The notes below the pieces were generated by a model that did no database searches, had not been told where the DNA came from, and saw only the letters and a list, made by a program, of their open reading frames with translations. A stretch of 64,000 nucleotides of DNA, from NCBI RefSeq assembly GCF_001613425.1, contig NZ_BDCI01000013.1, positions 145,756 through 209,755 of the forward strand. Reading direction: 5' to 3'. Of the stretch, positions 34,616-42,959 are shown piece by piece. The position numbers and the translations under genes were made by a program. The DNA is from Nocardia vulneris (GTDB lineage: Bacteria > Actinomycetota > Actinomycetes > Mycobacteriales > Mycobacteriaceae). Each line of letters starts with the position of its first letter. Position 1 is the stretch's first letter.

Positions 34616-37600
34616 TGTTCGACCACAACCGATCGAAGTGATGAAAGGCCAGCTCGGTACCGAAAGCTTCGATGTTGTCGCGCACGTTCACGATCAAGAC
34701 CTCCTCGGAGCCGCCGTTGCCCGGGCCACGTAGACCTCGGCCGATCATCTGCTGATACCGGTTGGGACTGAAGGTGGGGCGGGTTACGTACACCGCCCCC
34801 ACCCGGGGCGCATCGAATCCTTGTGACAACACGTTGTAGTTGGTCAGGACTCTGATGTCCTTTGCTTTGAAGCGCTCTATCAGTCTGCGCCGTTCGCTGA
34901 CAGGTGTGTGGCCCGCGAGGGCGGCTGCAGGCACGCCGCTGTGGCACAGCACGGCGGCGAGCAACTCTGCATGCTGTACAGATGCGGTGAAGACCAGCGC
35001 GGTCATGTCCGCCGGCATGCTTTCGAGAGAGTCTAGTATTCGTCGGTTTCGTTGGTCGTTGGTAGCGACCGCGTTGAGATCGATCCGGTAGTCCGCGAGA
35101 TGCATCGCGTCCGAATCCGATGTCTGTCGAGACTTTCCCGGCGTCAATGTCATGCCGTCCAGTTCGAGATGGCGAACTCTCGCCAAGATTCCGCGACGCT
35201 GGAGTTCCTGGTGCGGATGCGGACCGAGCACGCCGTCGGTGAGCAGGTTGGAGTCGTAACGATTGATCAGGGTGAGCGTCTGCTCCTCGTTGTGTCCACG
35301 GTAAGGACTGGCTGAAAGCCCGATCAATACTCGATCGCGTTCGCGTGCACTGCGTTTGAGCCATCGGAACAGCTCAGTGTAGGTCTTGGTGATCGAAGTG
35401 TGGGCTTCGTCCACGAGGACGACGTCGGCGTCGGTCAACCACTCGTGCGACTTCTTCTCGCTGAGCGACAGCAGCTTTCGGTCCGTCGCGACGACCAAGT
35501 GGGCACTGTCCTCGGCCGGCGTCGTGTCATTGGAGCCCCAGAGTCGGCTGATCGTCAGCTTTGCCGCGGGTGGAGCGAGAGCAGACCAGGTGTACGACCA
35601 GGTTTCGACTGCTTGTTCGCACAACTCGTCGGACTGCGCGATCCAGATGATCAACGGCTCGGAGTCGGACTCGCGGATGTGACGAATCAGAGCTTCGACC
35701 GCAACCCGGGTTTTGCCGGAACCGGTCGGCAGCGAGATGATCCCTCGATTTTTGCCGCCAGGCCGTAAGACCTGCAGGAGCTTGTCCACAACCAGCTCTT
35801 GGAAGTCGTGCAGTTTCGGAAGCGCGACGGGACCTATGACCTCGAACCTGGGCGGTGGTGCAGGCACAGTGCTGCCTGCGAATTCGGGTGCCAAGCCCAA
35901 ATCCTGGACCGTGCGACGCGCTTGGTACCCGCCTTTGAGTCGCGGTAGTGAGATGCCCTTTTCCTCGATCGCCGGTGCAAGCCGTTCCAGTAGTCCGGCA
36001 CCCTTCGAAGCTCGTGCGAGTGCGGCGATATCCTCATCTTCGACTTTGCGGGATTGCCGAGACTCGATGAGCTCTACAGCGCCGACCGGGACCTCGTTCC
36101 GTAAGGCAGAGACGCCTGCCAGCATGATCAGTTTGCGATCTTGGTCTTCCTCCTTCTGGACTCGATCACGAAGCTGGTTCTTATCGCGACGTTCACCGAT
36201 ATCGATGACCCGCTTCTCGTCTATCGCCGAAAGGCCCAGTCGTAGTTCAACATTCAGAATGGCGAGCAGGTCGCTGTCGGTTGTGCTGTCGAGGAAGTAG
36301 ACGACCTTGTCGCCATCACGGACGACACTGCGATCAGTTTGTATCGCCACAGGCCCGTCGCGCATCGTTACCTCCACCGACAGGTCCGAGCAAGGGAACA
36401 GGTCGAAATCGGGGTCGCCCGCCACAACCGCACGTACGCCAGGGAACCGATCGACCAGTCGTGTCGCTTCGCCGGAAATGGTCGGGAGCACGGACCGATG
36501 AACCAACCCGTGAGCGTCCTCCAAACCCCACCTTCGGATGAGTTCGGTCATCTGGTCGCGGCTCGTCGCCACCAGTACGGGGTAACCTGCTGCGGTCAGG
36601 AGCTTGAAATCGCCTTCGTGGAGCGTCACGTAGGCCTGGTCCGGCGCGACCAGGGTCTTCTTGGTCCCGATCTCGACGCCGATCTCATCAGGGGCCGGAG
36701 CTCCGATACTCGCTGCGAGGCCGTACAACAGGTTCAGCTGTGTCTGCTGGAGAAACGCCCAGGGACGCAAGAGAATTCGGTGCCAATCGTGCTCCGTGAG
36801 TTGCGACCGCAGTCCTAGACTCTTGGCTTGATCGGCGGTTACGTTCGCTACAGGGAGCAGTTCGTTCGGTAGTCCTGGGATCCGGGCGTAGCAATCTCGC
36901 ACCGGCATTGCGCCGAAGGCGGTGCTCAGGACGCCATGCTTGGCTACCCACCAGACGGCCGGATTGGTGAACGGCATTCGGGGTCCGCCGGTGGAATCCA
37001 CGATCCAGGGCGCAGACCGACCACGGAGAATCAACTCGCTGAGACGCTGCCGTCCCTCGGTCGATAGATCACACATGATGTCCAACCCACGGTATGTATC
37101 GCCCAAGGCGATACGGACTTTCGCGGGTTGCACCGCGACACCCGTGCTTGCTGCCCAGGCCCGGTAGCTTGCCCGGGCAGCGGCCTCCCATTCGTGGTAC
37201 CACTGCTCGTGATCATCGGGTCGCACGACCTGAGGCTCGCTTGCCGCGCCGAGCAGCCGAAGCAACGCCAGATCCTTGGCGTGGAACTCGGTATCGATCG
37301 TCAATGAAGCGTCACGGCTACCGTCGGCTGGAACAATGACGCCTGGCAAGAGCACGTCACGCAATGACGTCAGTCGTCGAGCCATCGACCGAACCGGAAT
37401 CCCACCGCCGCTGAAAGTTTCAGAAAGTGTCTTCGCTGCGATCTGTCCTGGTAGTCCGCGAGTGAGATTCCACAATTGCTCAACCGCCATCCCGGTGATC
37501 GCACCAACCTGCATCCGGGTGATGTGCGCTTTGAGTCGGCCGAGTTGATCCATACGGTCTACGCCGAGTATCCGAAGGGCGTCGACAACCGCTTGGTCCT

Positions 37601-39221
37601 TGGTGACGTCGGGATGGACGAACTGCGCGGTCGGTTCGCTGTCGAAGTCGGAGACGAAGATCCGCCCTGGGTTGGGCGTTTGGTAGGAACCGTCGGCCGC
37701 GAGAACGAATGCCGCGCGCCGCATCTCGGCCGAGTGCTCGCTGGCATGCGCATCCACCAGAGCTGCGAGTTGGATCGCTTCCTGTGAACCCGCGACACCT
37801 GCGGAAACGGCAAGGGCACGAAGCCATTCGCCGATCGTCCTCGGCTTCACTGCAGCGAGTGCTGCGAGCCGTTCTACCTTGGCACGCCGCTCCGTGGTTC
37901 GATCTGCGGAGCCGTGCAGCCAATCACTCGGCCTGCCCTCCACGGCTGCCCATCGCGGCTTCCATGTGTTGAATTCCGATGTGATCGTCGGCGGCAGTTT
38001 GATCCCGACCGGTCGAAGCAGGCTGCCGTTCATGTCGGGCAGGCATTGGACACGAGCGACCGCATTCATGATCGGCTCGTTGATATCGCGGTCCGCCCAT
38101 GAACGGGACTCGCGCCCGCGCGCGGGCAAGATGTCGAGCACTGAGCCCGGGTCGGTGGGATCCACCAGCCGATGGAGGTTGGTGCTGACCAGATCTGGCA
38201 GCACCGATACCAGAATCTCTCTGTTGTACTCGCCTTCGAGGATGTCGTGCCTGTCCTCGTTCGTCTTGAACGGTGCGTTGACTATGCCGGACAACGTTGT
38301 CTGGGAGTTGGTAGGGAAGAACGACCAAAATGATCCCGGCTTCCCGCGGTCGCCGTCGGGTACCGCCCAGCTCACTTCGATGGTCTCGCGTCCGGTGATG
38401 GCGCCCGCTTCACCGCGTGCCTGCATTGAAGGCTGATGGGTGGTACGAAATACCTTCCATCCGATGCGGCTGTTCTCGGAGCTGAGGAAGGCCTGGTCGT
38501 GCTCCCAGTCAGCGCGCCAAGTTCGTCGAGCCTCCGAGGTGGCGTCGTAGAGATCGAGCTGTTCCACCTGCGTGGCAAACAAAAGGAACTCCGGTGGAAA
38601 CTCCAGAAGTTTGGTGCCGAGCCAGCTTGCGTCTTCCTTCAGCGGTAGCCGTACGACCGTCGAAGCCCATTCCGTCAGCGACGCCAACACCGGATCTGCT
38701 GAAATCAAATCGAACGGATCGAAGGGTGCCCCAATTCGTAGGACCGGAGTGTGGGGGGCGTTCGGCGAAATAGTCCTGACAAGTTTCTCGCTGAAATCAC
38801 GATCGAACCGGACCGATCCGGTGCGGCTTATGATCTCGGGGCGGTCGGAAATCCCCAGAACGGACTTGAAGCCGAGGCCGAAGCGGCCGATCTCTTCATC
38901 ACGCTTTCTCGACAGGTGAGAGGCCATCAGCGTCTCGATCCCGATCATTGTCATCGGCCGCCCCTGGTTCGCGCAGTATAGGTGCTTCGAAGCGAGCACC
39001 AGGGCAATACGGCCATGATCGCCGGTCAGGGCATCAGCGGCGTTCTGTACAAGCTCATGCAGTTGTTTCTTGCCGTAACCTCCGGTTACATTAGAGAGTT
39101 CTATTCCGCCATCCTGCTCGATGAGGTTCGGTTTGGCTCGATAGGCGGCTAGGCATTGCTCTGTTTGCAGCCGTACGTGTGCTGACAGTTCGCTATCGAC
39201 CCCTGCCCACCCTGTCGTCAT
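34605..39221 (-). CDS. Sacsin-like GHKL ATPase fused to SF2 DEAD/DEAH helicase
   Basis: This is the first gene of the operon, 1538 residues. Residues 1-300 carry a sacsin-type N-terminal ATPase: N box E56 to N60 (LHELVQNAADAL), a variant G1 segment CANQGRPM instead of DxG, and G2 GRFGLGFKSV at 112-121. A long middle of about 800 residues follows. An SF2 helicase fills the last 400: PTGSGKTRVA near 1165, VLVDEAHTS near 1267, GLSASPYRGH, and QMIGRGLRG. I chose the ATG at 39221 with GGCGGAG upstream; the frame extends to 39374 without a ribosome site. Proteins of this architecture occur in actinobacterial defence islands; its role is inferred, not shown. Confidence 0.82.
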   Translation of the reverse strand: MTTGWAGVDSELSAHVRLQTEQCLAAYRAKPNLIEQDGGIELSNVTGGYGKKQLHELVQNAADALTGDHGRIALVLASKHLYCANQGRPMTMIGIETLMASHLSRKRDEEIGRFGLGFKSVLGISDRPEIISRTGSVRFDRDFSEKLVRTISPNAPHTPVLRIGAPFDPFDLISADPVLASLTEWASTVVRLPLKEDASWLGTKLLEFPPEFLLFATQVEQLDLYDATSEARRTWRADWEHDQAFLSSENSRIGWKVFRTTHQPSMQARGEAGAITGRETIEVSWAVPDGDRGKPGSFWSFFPTNSQTTLSGIVNAPFKTNEDRHDILEGEYNREILVSVLPDLVSTNLHRLVDPTDPGSVLDILPARGRESRSWADRDINEPIMNAVARVQCLPDMNGSLLRPVGIKLPPTITSEFNTWKPRWAAVEGRPSDWLHGSADRTTERRAKVERLAALAAVKPRTIGEWLRALAVSAGVAGSQEAIQLAALVDAHASEHSAEMRRAAFVLAADGSYQTPNPGRIFVSDFDSEPTAQFVHPDVTKDQAVVDALRILGVDRMDQLGRLKAHITRMQVGAITGMAVEQLWNLTRGLPGQIAAKTLSETFSGGGIPVRSMARRLTSLRDVLLPGVIVPADGSRDASLTIDTEFHAKDLALLRLLGAASEPQVVRPDDHEQWYHEWEAAARASYRAWAASTGVAVQPAKVRIALGDTYRGLDIMCDLSTEGRQRLSELILRGRSAPWIVDSTGGPRMPFTNPAVWWVAKHGVLSTAFGAMPVRDCYARIPGLPNELLPVANVTADQAKSLGLRSQLTEHDWHRILLRPWAFLQQTQLNLLYGLAASIGAPAPDEIGVEIGTKKTLVAPDQAYVTLHEGDFKLLTAAGYPVLVATSRDQMTELIRRWGLEDAHGLVHRSVLPTISGEATRLVDRFPGVRAVVAGDPDFDLFPCSDLSVEVTMRDGPVAIQTDRSVVRDGDKVVYFLDSTTDSDLLAILNVELRLGLSAIDEKRVIDIGERRDKNQLRDRVQKEEDQDRKLIMLAGVSALRNEVPVGAVELIESRQSRKVEDEDIAALARASKGAGLLERLAPAIEEKGISLPRLKGGYQARRTVQDLGLAPEFAGSTVPAPPPRFEVIGPVALPKLHDFQELVVDKLLQVLRPGGKNRGIISLPTGSGKTRVAVEALIRHIRESDSEPLIIWIAQSDELCEQAVETWSYTWSALAPPAAKLTISRLWGSNDTTPAEDSAHLVVATDRKLLSLSEKKSHEWLTDADVVLVDEAHTSITKTYTELFRWLKRSARERDRVLIGLSASPYRGHNEEQTLTLINRYDSNLLTDGVLGPHPHQELQRRGILARVRHLELDGMTLTPGKSRQTSDSDAMHLADYRIDLNAVATNDQRNRRILDSLESMPADMTALVFTASVQHAELLAAVLCHSGVPAAALAGHTPVSERRRLIERFKAKDIRVLTNYNVLSQGFDAPRVGAVYVTRPTFSPNRYQQMIGRGLRGPGNGGSEEVLIVNVRDNIEAFGTELAFHHFDRLWSNNEH

Positions 39222-39674
39222 CTCTCCGCCCCAAAATTCCGAATCGTTGCTAAGTCGCCTGCGCCGGTGCTGCTGGCGAGATGTCGGCCAGCGGACTCTC
39301 ATTGTTACACCATGCTCGAGACGTCGGGCCGGGGGAGATACTGCCATGAGGTCCCGACAAGTTCTGGGCGGCAACGTCGTTCATGCCTCAGGGCCGCGCT
39401 CGAGTCATGCAAACCGAGTGTTTCAGCGCTACTTCGATATTGTCACGTACACACCACAGTTGTATGTCTACTGCGCAAATGACTGACTGGATTCGAGTAT
39501 CGGTCTAGAATCTTTCGGTGCAGATTCGTGCTGGAGCGGAAAGCTGGCGGATGTCAGCAGGTATGCCAGGATGTTCGGTATTGCCGAAAGGTCACGGTTT
39601 GGCCTAGATCGAGACCTCGTAGGTTGGATCTGTCGGGACGGCTCGTCCAGTAGCCGCTAGCCGTGCGGACAGAA
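39222..39674. other. Intergenic region at the right edge of the defence island
   Basis: About 450 bases between the start of the sacsin-like gene and the terminator of the iolG gene. It is lower in GC than the flanks. I find no convincing ORF, integrase or tRNA fragment. It must contain the promoter of the five-gene minus-strand operon, but no clear -35/-10 pair could be chosen. Confidence 0.5.
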
Positions 39675-39704
39675 CGACCGGCCGCAGGCTTCTGCGGCCG
39701 GTCG
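39675..39704. terminator. Terminator after the iolG-like gene
   Basis: A perfect 13-bp stem, CGACCGGCCGCAG and its complement, with the loop GCTT lies 12 bases beyond the stop of the minus-strand gene. No T run follows on the minus strand. Confidence 0.75.
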
Positions 39705-39715
39705 GGGGAAGGCTG

Positions 39716-40735
39716 TCAGCGACGGACTTCGGATACCTGCACCGGCCGTCCTTCGTGTCGAGACAGTTCGCAGGCCTCGGCTACATAGAACGCCTCCAGC
39801 GCATCCACTGGACTGCAAGGGTTTTCGAGGTTCCCCGTGGCAACACTTACGAACGCGACCAGTTCGTCGGTGTACGCCCGACGGAACCGCTCCATGAATC
39901 CTGGATACGCGGGGAAGGAGGAGGGGAGGTAGTCGGGTTCTACCGAGGTGAGGGGGGCTCGGTCGTCCAAACCGACGATGGCGTTTCCTTTGGCGCCGAG
40001 GGCTTCTAGGCGGACGTCGTAGCCTGCGCCGTTGTAGCGGGTGAGGGAGACGGTGGCGAGGGTGTCGTTGTCCAGATGCAGGACGACTGCGGCGGTGTCT
40101 ACGTCGTTGGCGGCGGTGAAGAAGGGTTCGCCCTGGTTGGTGCCGGTGGCGTAGACGGAGACGATTTCGCGGCCGGTCACCCAGCGGATGATGTCGAAGT
40201 CGTGGACGCCGCAGTCGCGGAAGATGCCGCCGGAGCGGGGGATGTAGTCGGCGGGGGGTGGGGTGGGGTCGAGGGTGGTGGCGCGCAGGGTGTGCAGCCA
40301 GCCGAGGGAGCCGGACGCGACGGCGTCGCGGGCGGCGCGGTAGGCGGCGTCGAAACGGCGTTGGAAGCCGATTTGGACTGGGACGGTGGAGGATTCGAGG
40401 TGGTTGAGGACGGCGAGGGTGCCTTCGATGTCGGCGGCGACGGGCTTTTCGCAGAAGACGGGGATGCCGGCGGCTACGGCGCGCAGGATGAGTTCGGGGT
40501 GGGAATCGGTGGCGGTGGCGATGACGATGCCGTCGAGGTCGGCGGCGAACAGGGCGTCGAGGTCGGGGGCGAATTCGACACCGAGCTTGGTGGCGGTGGC
40601 GCGGGCCCGGTCGGCGTCGGCGTCGGCTACGACGACGTTGGCGACATTCGGGAGATTCTTGAGGGTTTCGGCGTGCGCGGTGCCGATCCGGCCGGTGCCG
40701 GCGAGACCGAGGGTGACGGCTTGATGGGATGACAT
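39716..40735 (-). CDS. Gfo/Idh/MocA family dehydrogenase, probable inositol 2-dehydrogenase
   Basis: The 339-residue enzyme has the Rossmann motif GLAGTGRIG at about 9-17 and the catalytic-loop motif CEKPVA near residue 95, with IPRSGGIFRDCGVHDFD typical of IolG-type enzymes. Neighbouring genes for inositol breakdown suggest oxidation of myo-inositol to scyllo-inosose with NAD+. The family has other sugar substrates, so the substrate is inferred. ATG 40735 has AGGAGGAG upstream; the frame that runs on to 41062 overlaps the regulator gene and is discarded. It sits on the strand opposite the rest of the cluster, beside the regulator. Confidence 0.82.
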   Translation of the reverse strand: MSSHQAVTLGLAGTGRIGTAHAETLKNLPNVANVVVADADADRARATATKLGVEFAPDLDALFAADLDGIVIATATDSHPELILRAVAAGIPVFCEKPVAADIEGTLAVLNHLESSTVPVQIGFQRRFDAAYRAARDAVASGSLGWLHTLRATTLDPTPPPADYIPRSGGIFRDCGVHDFDIIRWVTGREIVSVYATGTNQGEPFFTAANDVDTAAVVLHLDNDTLATVSLTRYNGAGYDVRLEALGAKGNAIVGLDDRAPLTSVEPDYLPSSFPAYPGFMERFRRAYTDELVAFVSVATGNLENPCSPVDALEAFYVAEACELSRHEGRPVQVSEVRR

Positions 40736-40784
40736 CGGCTCTCCTCCTGAGAACGTGCGGAACTGCCTTGTGGGCAGCGAGAAT

Positions 40785-41789
40785 TCAGTTGCTGGGGGCG
40801 CCGGTCGTCGCGCGGACGACGAGCGAGGGCTGCAGGCGGCGACGGACCGGCTCGGTGCGGTCGTCGCGTAGCCGTTCGACGAGCGCTTCGATGGCGAGAC
40901 GGCCCATCTGGATGCGCGGCTGATCGATGGTGGTGAGGGAGACGTGGCGCAGCGCGGCGAGCGAGGTGTTGTCGTAGCCGACGACGGAAACATCGTCGGG
41001 CACGCGTAACCCGGCCTCCTCGAGCGCGGACATGGCGCCGACAGCGTTGAAGTCGTTGCCACACACCAGTGCGGTCGGAAAGCTGTCGCGGGAGAACAGA
41101 TTCAGCAGTTTTCGGACCGCGGCGATCCCGGCGGCATCGGTGTGTTCGCTGGGGATCACCATCGGCTCGAGGCCGTGCCGTTCCATCGCGGCACGGTAGC
41201 CCTTGCGGCGCGGCGCCGCGGTGAACGCGCCGCCGCCGTCGAGGTGCACGATCCGTCGATGCCCCAGGGAGACAAGGTGATCCACGGCCAAGGCGGCGCC
41301 GACTTCGCCGTCGTCGTTGACCGTGTCGACATCGGGAATGGCCGAACTGCGGGACACCAGAACCAGCGGAGCCTGTTGTGCCGCATCGCGAATGGCGGCG
41401 GCGGGCAGGATCGGTGAGAGCAAGATGATGCCGCCCGGACGGAACGCGAGCAGGCTCTCCAGCGCGGTGCGTTCCCGGGCGGCGCTGCGCCGGCCGGTGT
41501 TGAGGATGAGTTCGAGGCCGGATTCCTGTGCAGCGGTGTCCATTCCCTCGACGACATCGGCGAAGAACGCGTTGCGCAGGTCGGAGACCATGACGCCGAC
41601 GATGTTCGAGGTCCGGCTGGCCAGCGAGCGGGCCATGATGTGTGGTTGGTAGCCGAGATCTTTCGCGGCTTCCAGCACGGCACGGCGCCGATGTTCGCTC
41701 ACCTTGGGGGAGTTGCGCATGACCAGCGACACGAGCGCCCGGGAGACGCCGGCGCGCTCGGCGACATCCTCCATGGTCGGCCGTGCCAT
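40785..41789 (-). CDS. LacI-family repressor of the inositol cluster
   Basis: The 334-residue regulator has the LacI helix-turn-helix at residues 5-25 (MEDVAERAGVSRALVSLVMR), the hinge region, and a periplasmic-binding-type ligand domain (GVMVSDLRNAFFADVVEGMD). It is divergent from the catabolic operon. Four palindromes of the form TNGAGCGCTCNA lie in the intergenic region, so it likely represses both directions until an inositol-derived ligand binds. ATG 41789 is used because the frame upstream to 41858 adds a non-homologous stretch that overlaps the operators. Confidence 0.88.
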   Translation of the reverse strand: MARPTMEDVAERAGVSRALVSLVMRNSPKVSEHRRRAVLEAAKDLGYQPHIMARSLASRTSNIVGVMVSDLRNAFFADVVEGMDTAAQESGLELILNTGRRSAARERTALESLLAFRPGGIILLSPILPAAAIRDAAQQAPLVLVSRSSAIPDVDTVNDDGEVGAALAVDHLVSLGHRRIVHLDGGGAFTAAPRRKGYRAAMERHGLEPMVIPSEHTDAAGIAAVRKLLNLFSRDSFPTALVCGNDFNAVGAMSALEEAGLRVPDDVSVVGYDNTSLAALRHVSLTTIDQPRIQMGRLAIEALVERLRDDRTEPVRRRLQPSLVVRATTGAPSN

Positions 41790-41840
41790 GTCGCCTCCGT
41801 TGCCCGTTCGATGATGTGTGCAGTGTCGGACGTTACAAGG

Positions 41841-41870
41841 TTGGAGCGCGCTAATCAATAGAGCGCTCTA
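41841..41870. promoter_or_regulatory. Two LacI-type operators in front of the regulator gene
   Basis: TTGGAGCGCGCTAA at 41841-41854 (imperfect) and TAGAGCGCTCTA at 41859-41870 (perfect 12-base palindrome) lie 50-80 bases upstream of the regulator start. They share the GAGCGCTC core with the two operators near 42000. Confidence 0.65.
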
Positions 41871-41964
41871 ATCGGACTATCTGCGCGATGCGGTTTCTGA
41901 TCGTTTCGCCTGATCGGCCACGTATTACCAGGTAGTAGCGATATTCTGGCCAACGGGCACCCTC

Positions 41965-41993
41965 TTGACACACTATGACCCACGTTACATAGT
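41965..41993 (+). promoter_or_regulatory. Promoter of the inositol operon
   Basis: TTGACA at 41965-41970 and CATAGT at 41988-41993 are 17 bases apart. The first operator palindrome begins at 41993, so a bound repressor would sit on the transcription start. Confidence 0.55.
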
Positions 41994-42024
41994 TGGAGCG
42001 CTCCAATCGTTTGGAGCGCTCCAA
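41993..42024 (+). promoter_or_regulatory. Tandem LacI-type operators of the inositol operon
   Basis: Two identical perfect 14-base palindromes, TTGGAGCGCTCCAA, lie at 41993-42006 and 42011-42024, centres 18 bases apart, 29 bases before the first gene. Confidence 0.75.
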
Positions 42025-42052
42025 CTCGACATCGAAGGTCGGAGAAGTCCTG

Positions 42053-42952
42053 ATGACCGAACCGCTCTACCCGCTGCGCATCGCGGCCGCACCAATCTCC
42101 TGGGGAGTCTGCGAGGTTCCCGGCTGGGGGCACGTGCTCGACGCGCGCACCGTCCTCGCGGAAATGGCCGCCCTCGGCCTGACCGCCACCGAACTCGGCC
42201 CGCCCGGATATCTGCCCCGCGACCCGGACGAACTGCGGTCGCTGCTGGGGACGTTCGGCATCTCGTCGGTGGGCGGATTCCTGGCGTTGGTGCTGCACGA
42301 GGCGCCGGAGCGGGCGATCGAAGCGGCCCGGGAGTCGATCGCCCTGTTCGCCGCCACCGGTGCCGACGTGGTCGTGCTGGCCGCCGCCACCGGGCTCGGC
42401 GGATACGATGCCCGCCCGCAACTCGACGACGACGAATGGCGCACCCTGATCGGAACCGCCGCCGTCATCCGCGATATAGCCGCGGAGCACGGCCTGCGCA
42501 CGGTACTGCATCCGCACGTCGGCACCCACGTGGAGACCGAGGCGGAAGTCGAACGCTTCCTTGCCGATTCGGCGCTCGACCTGTGCCTGGATACCGGCCA
42601 CCTGCTGATCGGCGGAACCGACCCGGTGCGGCTCGCGCAACGCCATGCCGACCGGATCGGACATGTTCACTTGAAGGACGTGCGCATCGCCGTAGCGGAC
42701 GAAGTCCGCGGCGGCGCAATGGAGTACAGCGAAGCCGTGCGGCAGGGCCTGTACGTGCCACTCGGCGACGGTGACGTCGATGTCGCCGCGCTGGTGCACA
42801 GCATGCAGGCCGCGGGCTACCGCGGCTGGTATGTGATGGAGCAGGACACCGCCCTGCAGCCCACCGACTCGGCGGAGTTGCCGAGCCGGCATACCGAACG
42901 GAGCCTGCGCCACCTCGCGGGCCTCGTGTCGACGGCCGCACCGATCCAGTAG
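42053..42952 (+). CDS. IolE-like sugar phosphate isomerase/epimerase
   Basis: The 299-residue TIM-barrel protein has APISWGVCEVPGWG near the start, as in inosose dehydratase (IolE), and metal-site blocks VLHPHVGTHVET, LCLDTGHLLIGG, GHVHLKDV and WYVMEQD. It may dehydrate scyllo-inosose to the diketone, the second step of inositol breakdown, although related isomerases (IolH, IolO) share the fold. ATG 42053 follows GGAGAAG; the frame that starts at 41993 lies over the operators. It is the first gene of the plus-strand operon. Confidence 0.8.
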   Translation: MTEPLYPLRIAAAPISWGVCEVPGWGHVLDARTVLAEMAALGLTATELGPPGYLPRDPDELRSLLGTFGISSVGGFLALVLHEAPERAIEAARESIALFAATGADVVVLAAATGLGGYDARPQLDDDEWRTLIGTAAVIRDIAAEHGLRTVLHPHVGTHVETEAEVERFLADSALDLCLDTGHLLIGGTDPVRLAQRHADRIGHVHLKDVRIAVADEVRGGAMEYSEAVRQGLYVPLGDGDVDVAALVHSMQAAGYRGWYVMEQDTALQPTDSAELPSRHTERSLRHLAGLVSTAAPIQ

Positions 42953-42959
42953 GGAAGTG

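Noticed and set aside
27880..39221. DrmC phospholipase-D gene
   Set aside because: No HxK-D motif is visible in any protein of the operon.
19811..39715. Transposase, integrase, CRISPR array or tRNA attachment site at the island
   Set aside because: I looked for each and saw none; the few short palindromes are terminator-like.
39716..41062. 448-codon version of the iolG-like protein
   Set aside because: The N-terminal 109 codons run opposite no homologue and overlap the LacI gene; ATG 40735 has a strong ribosome site.
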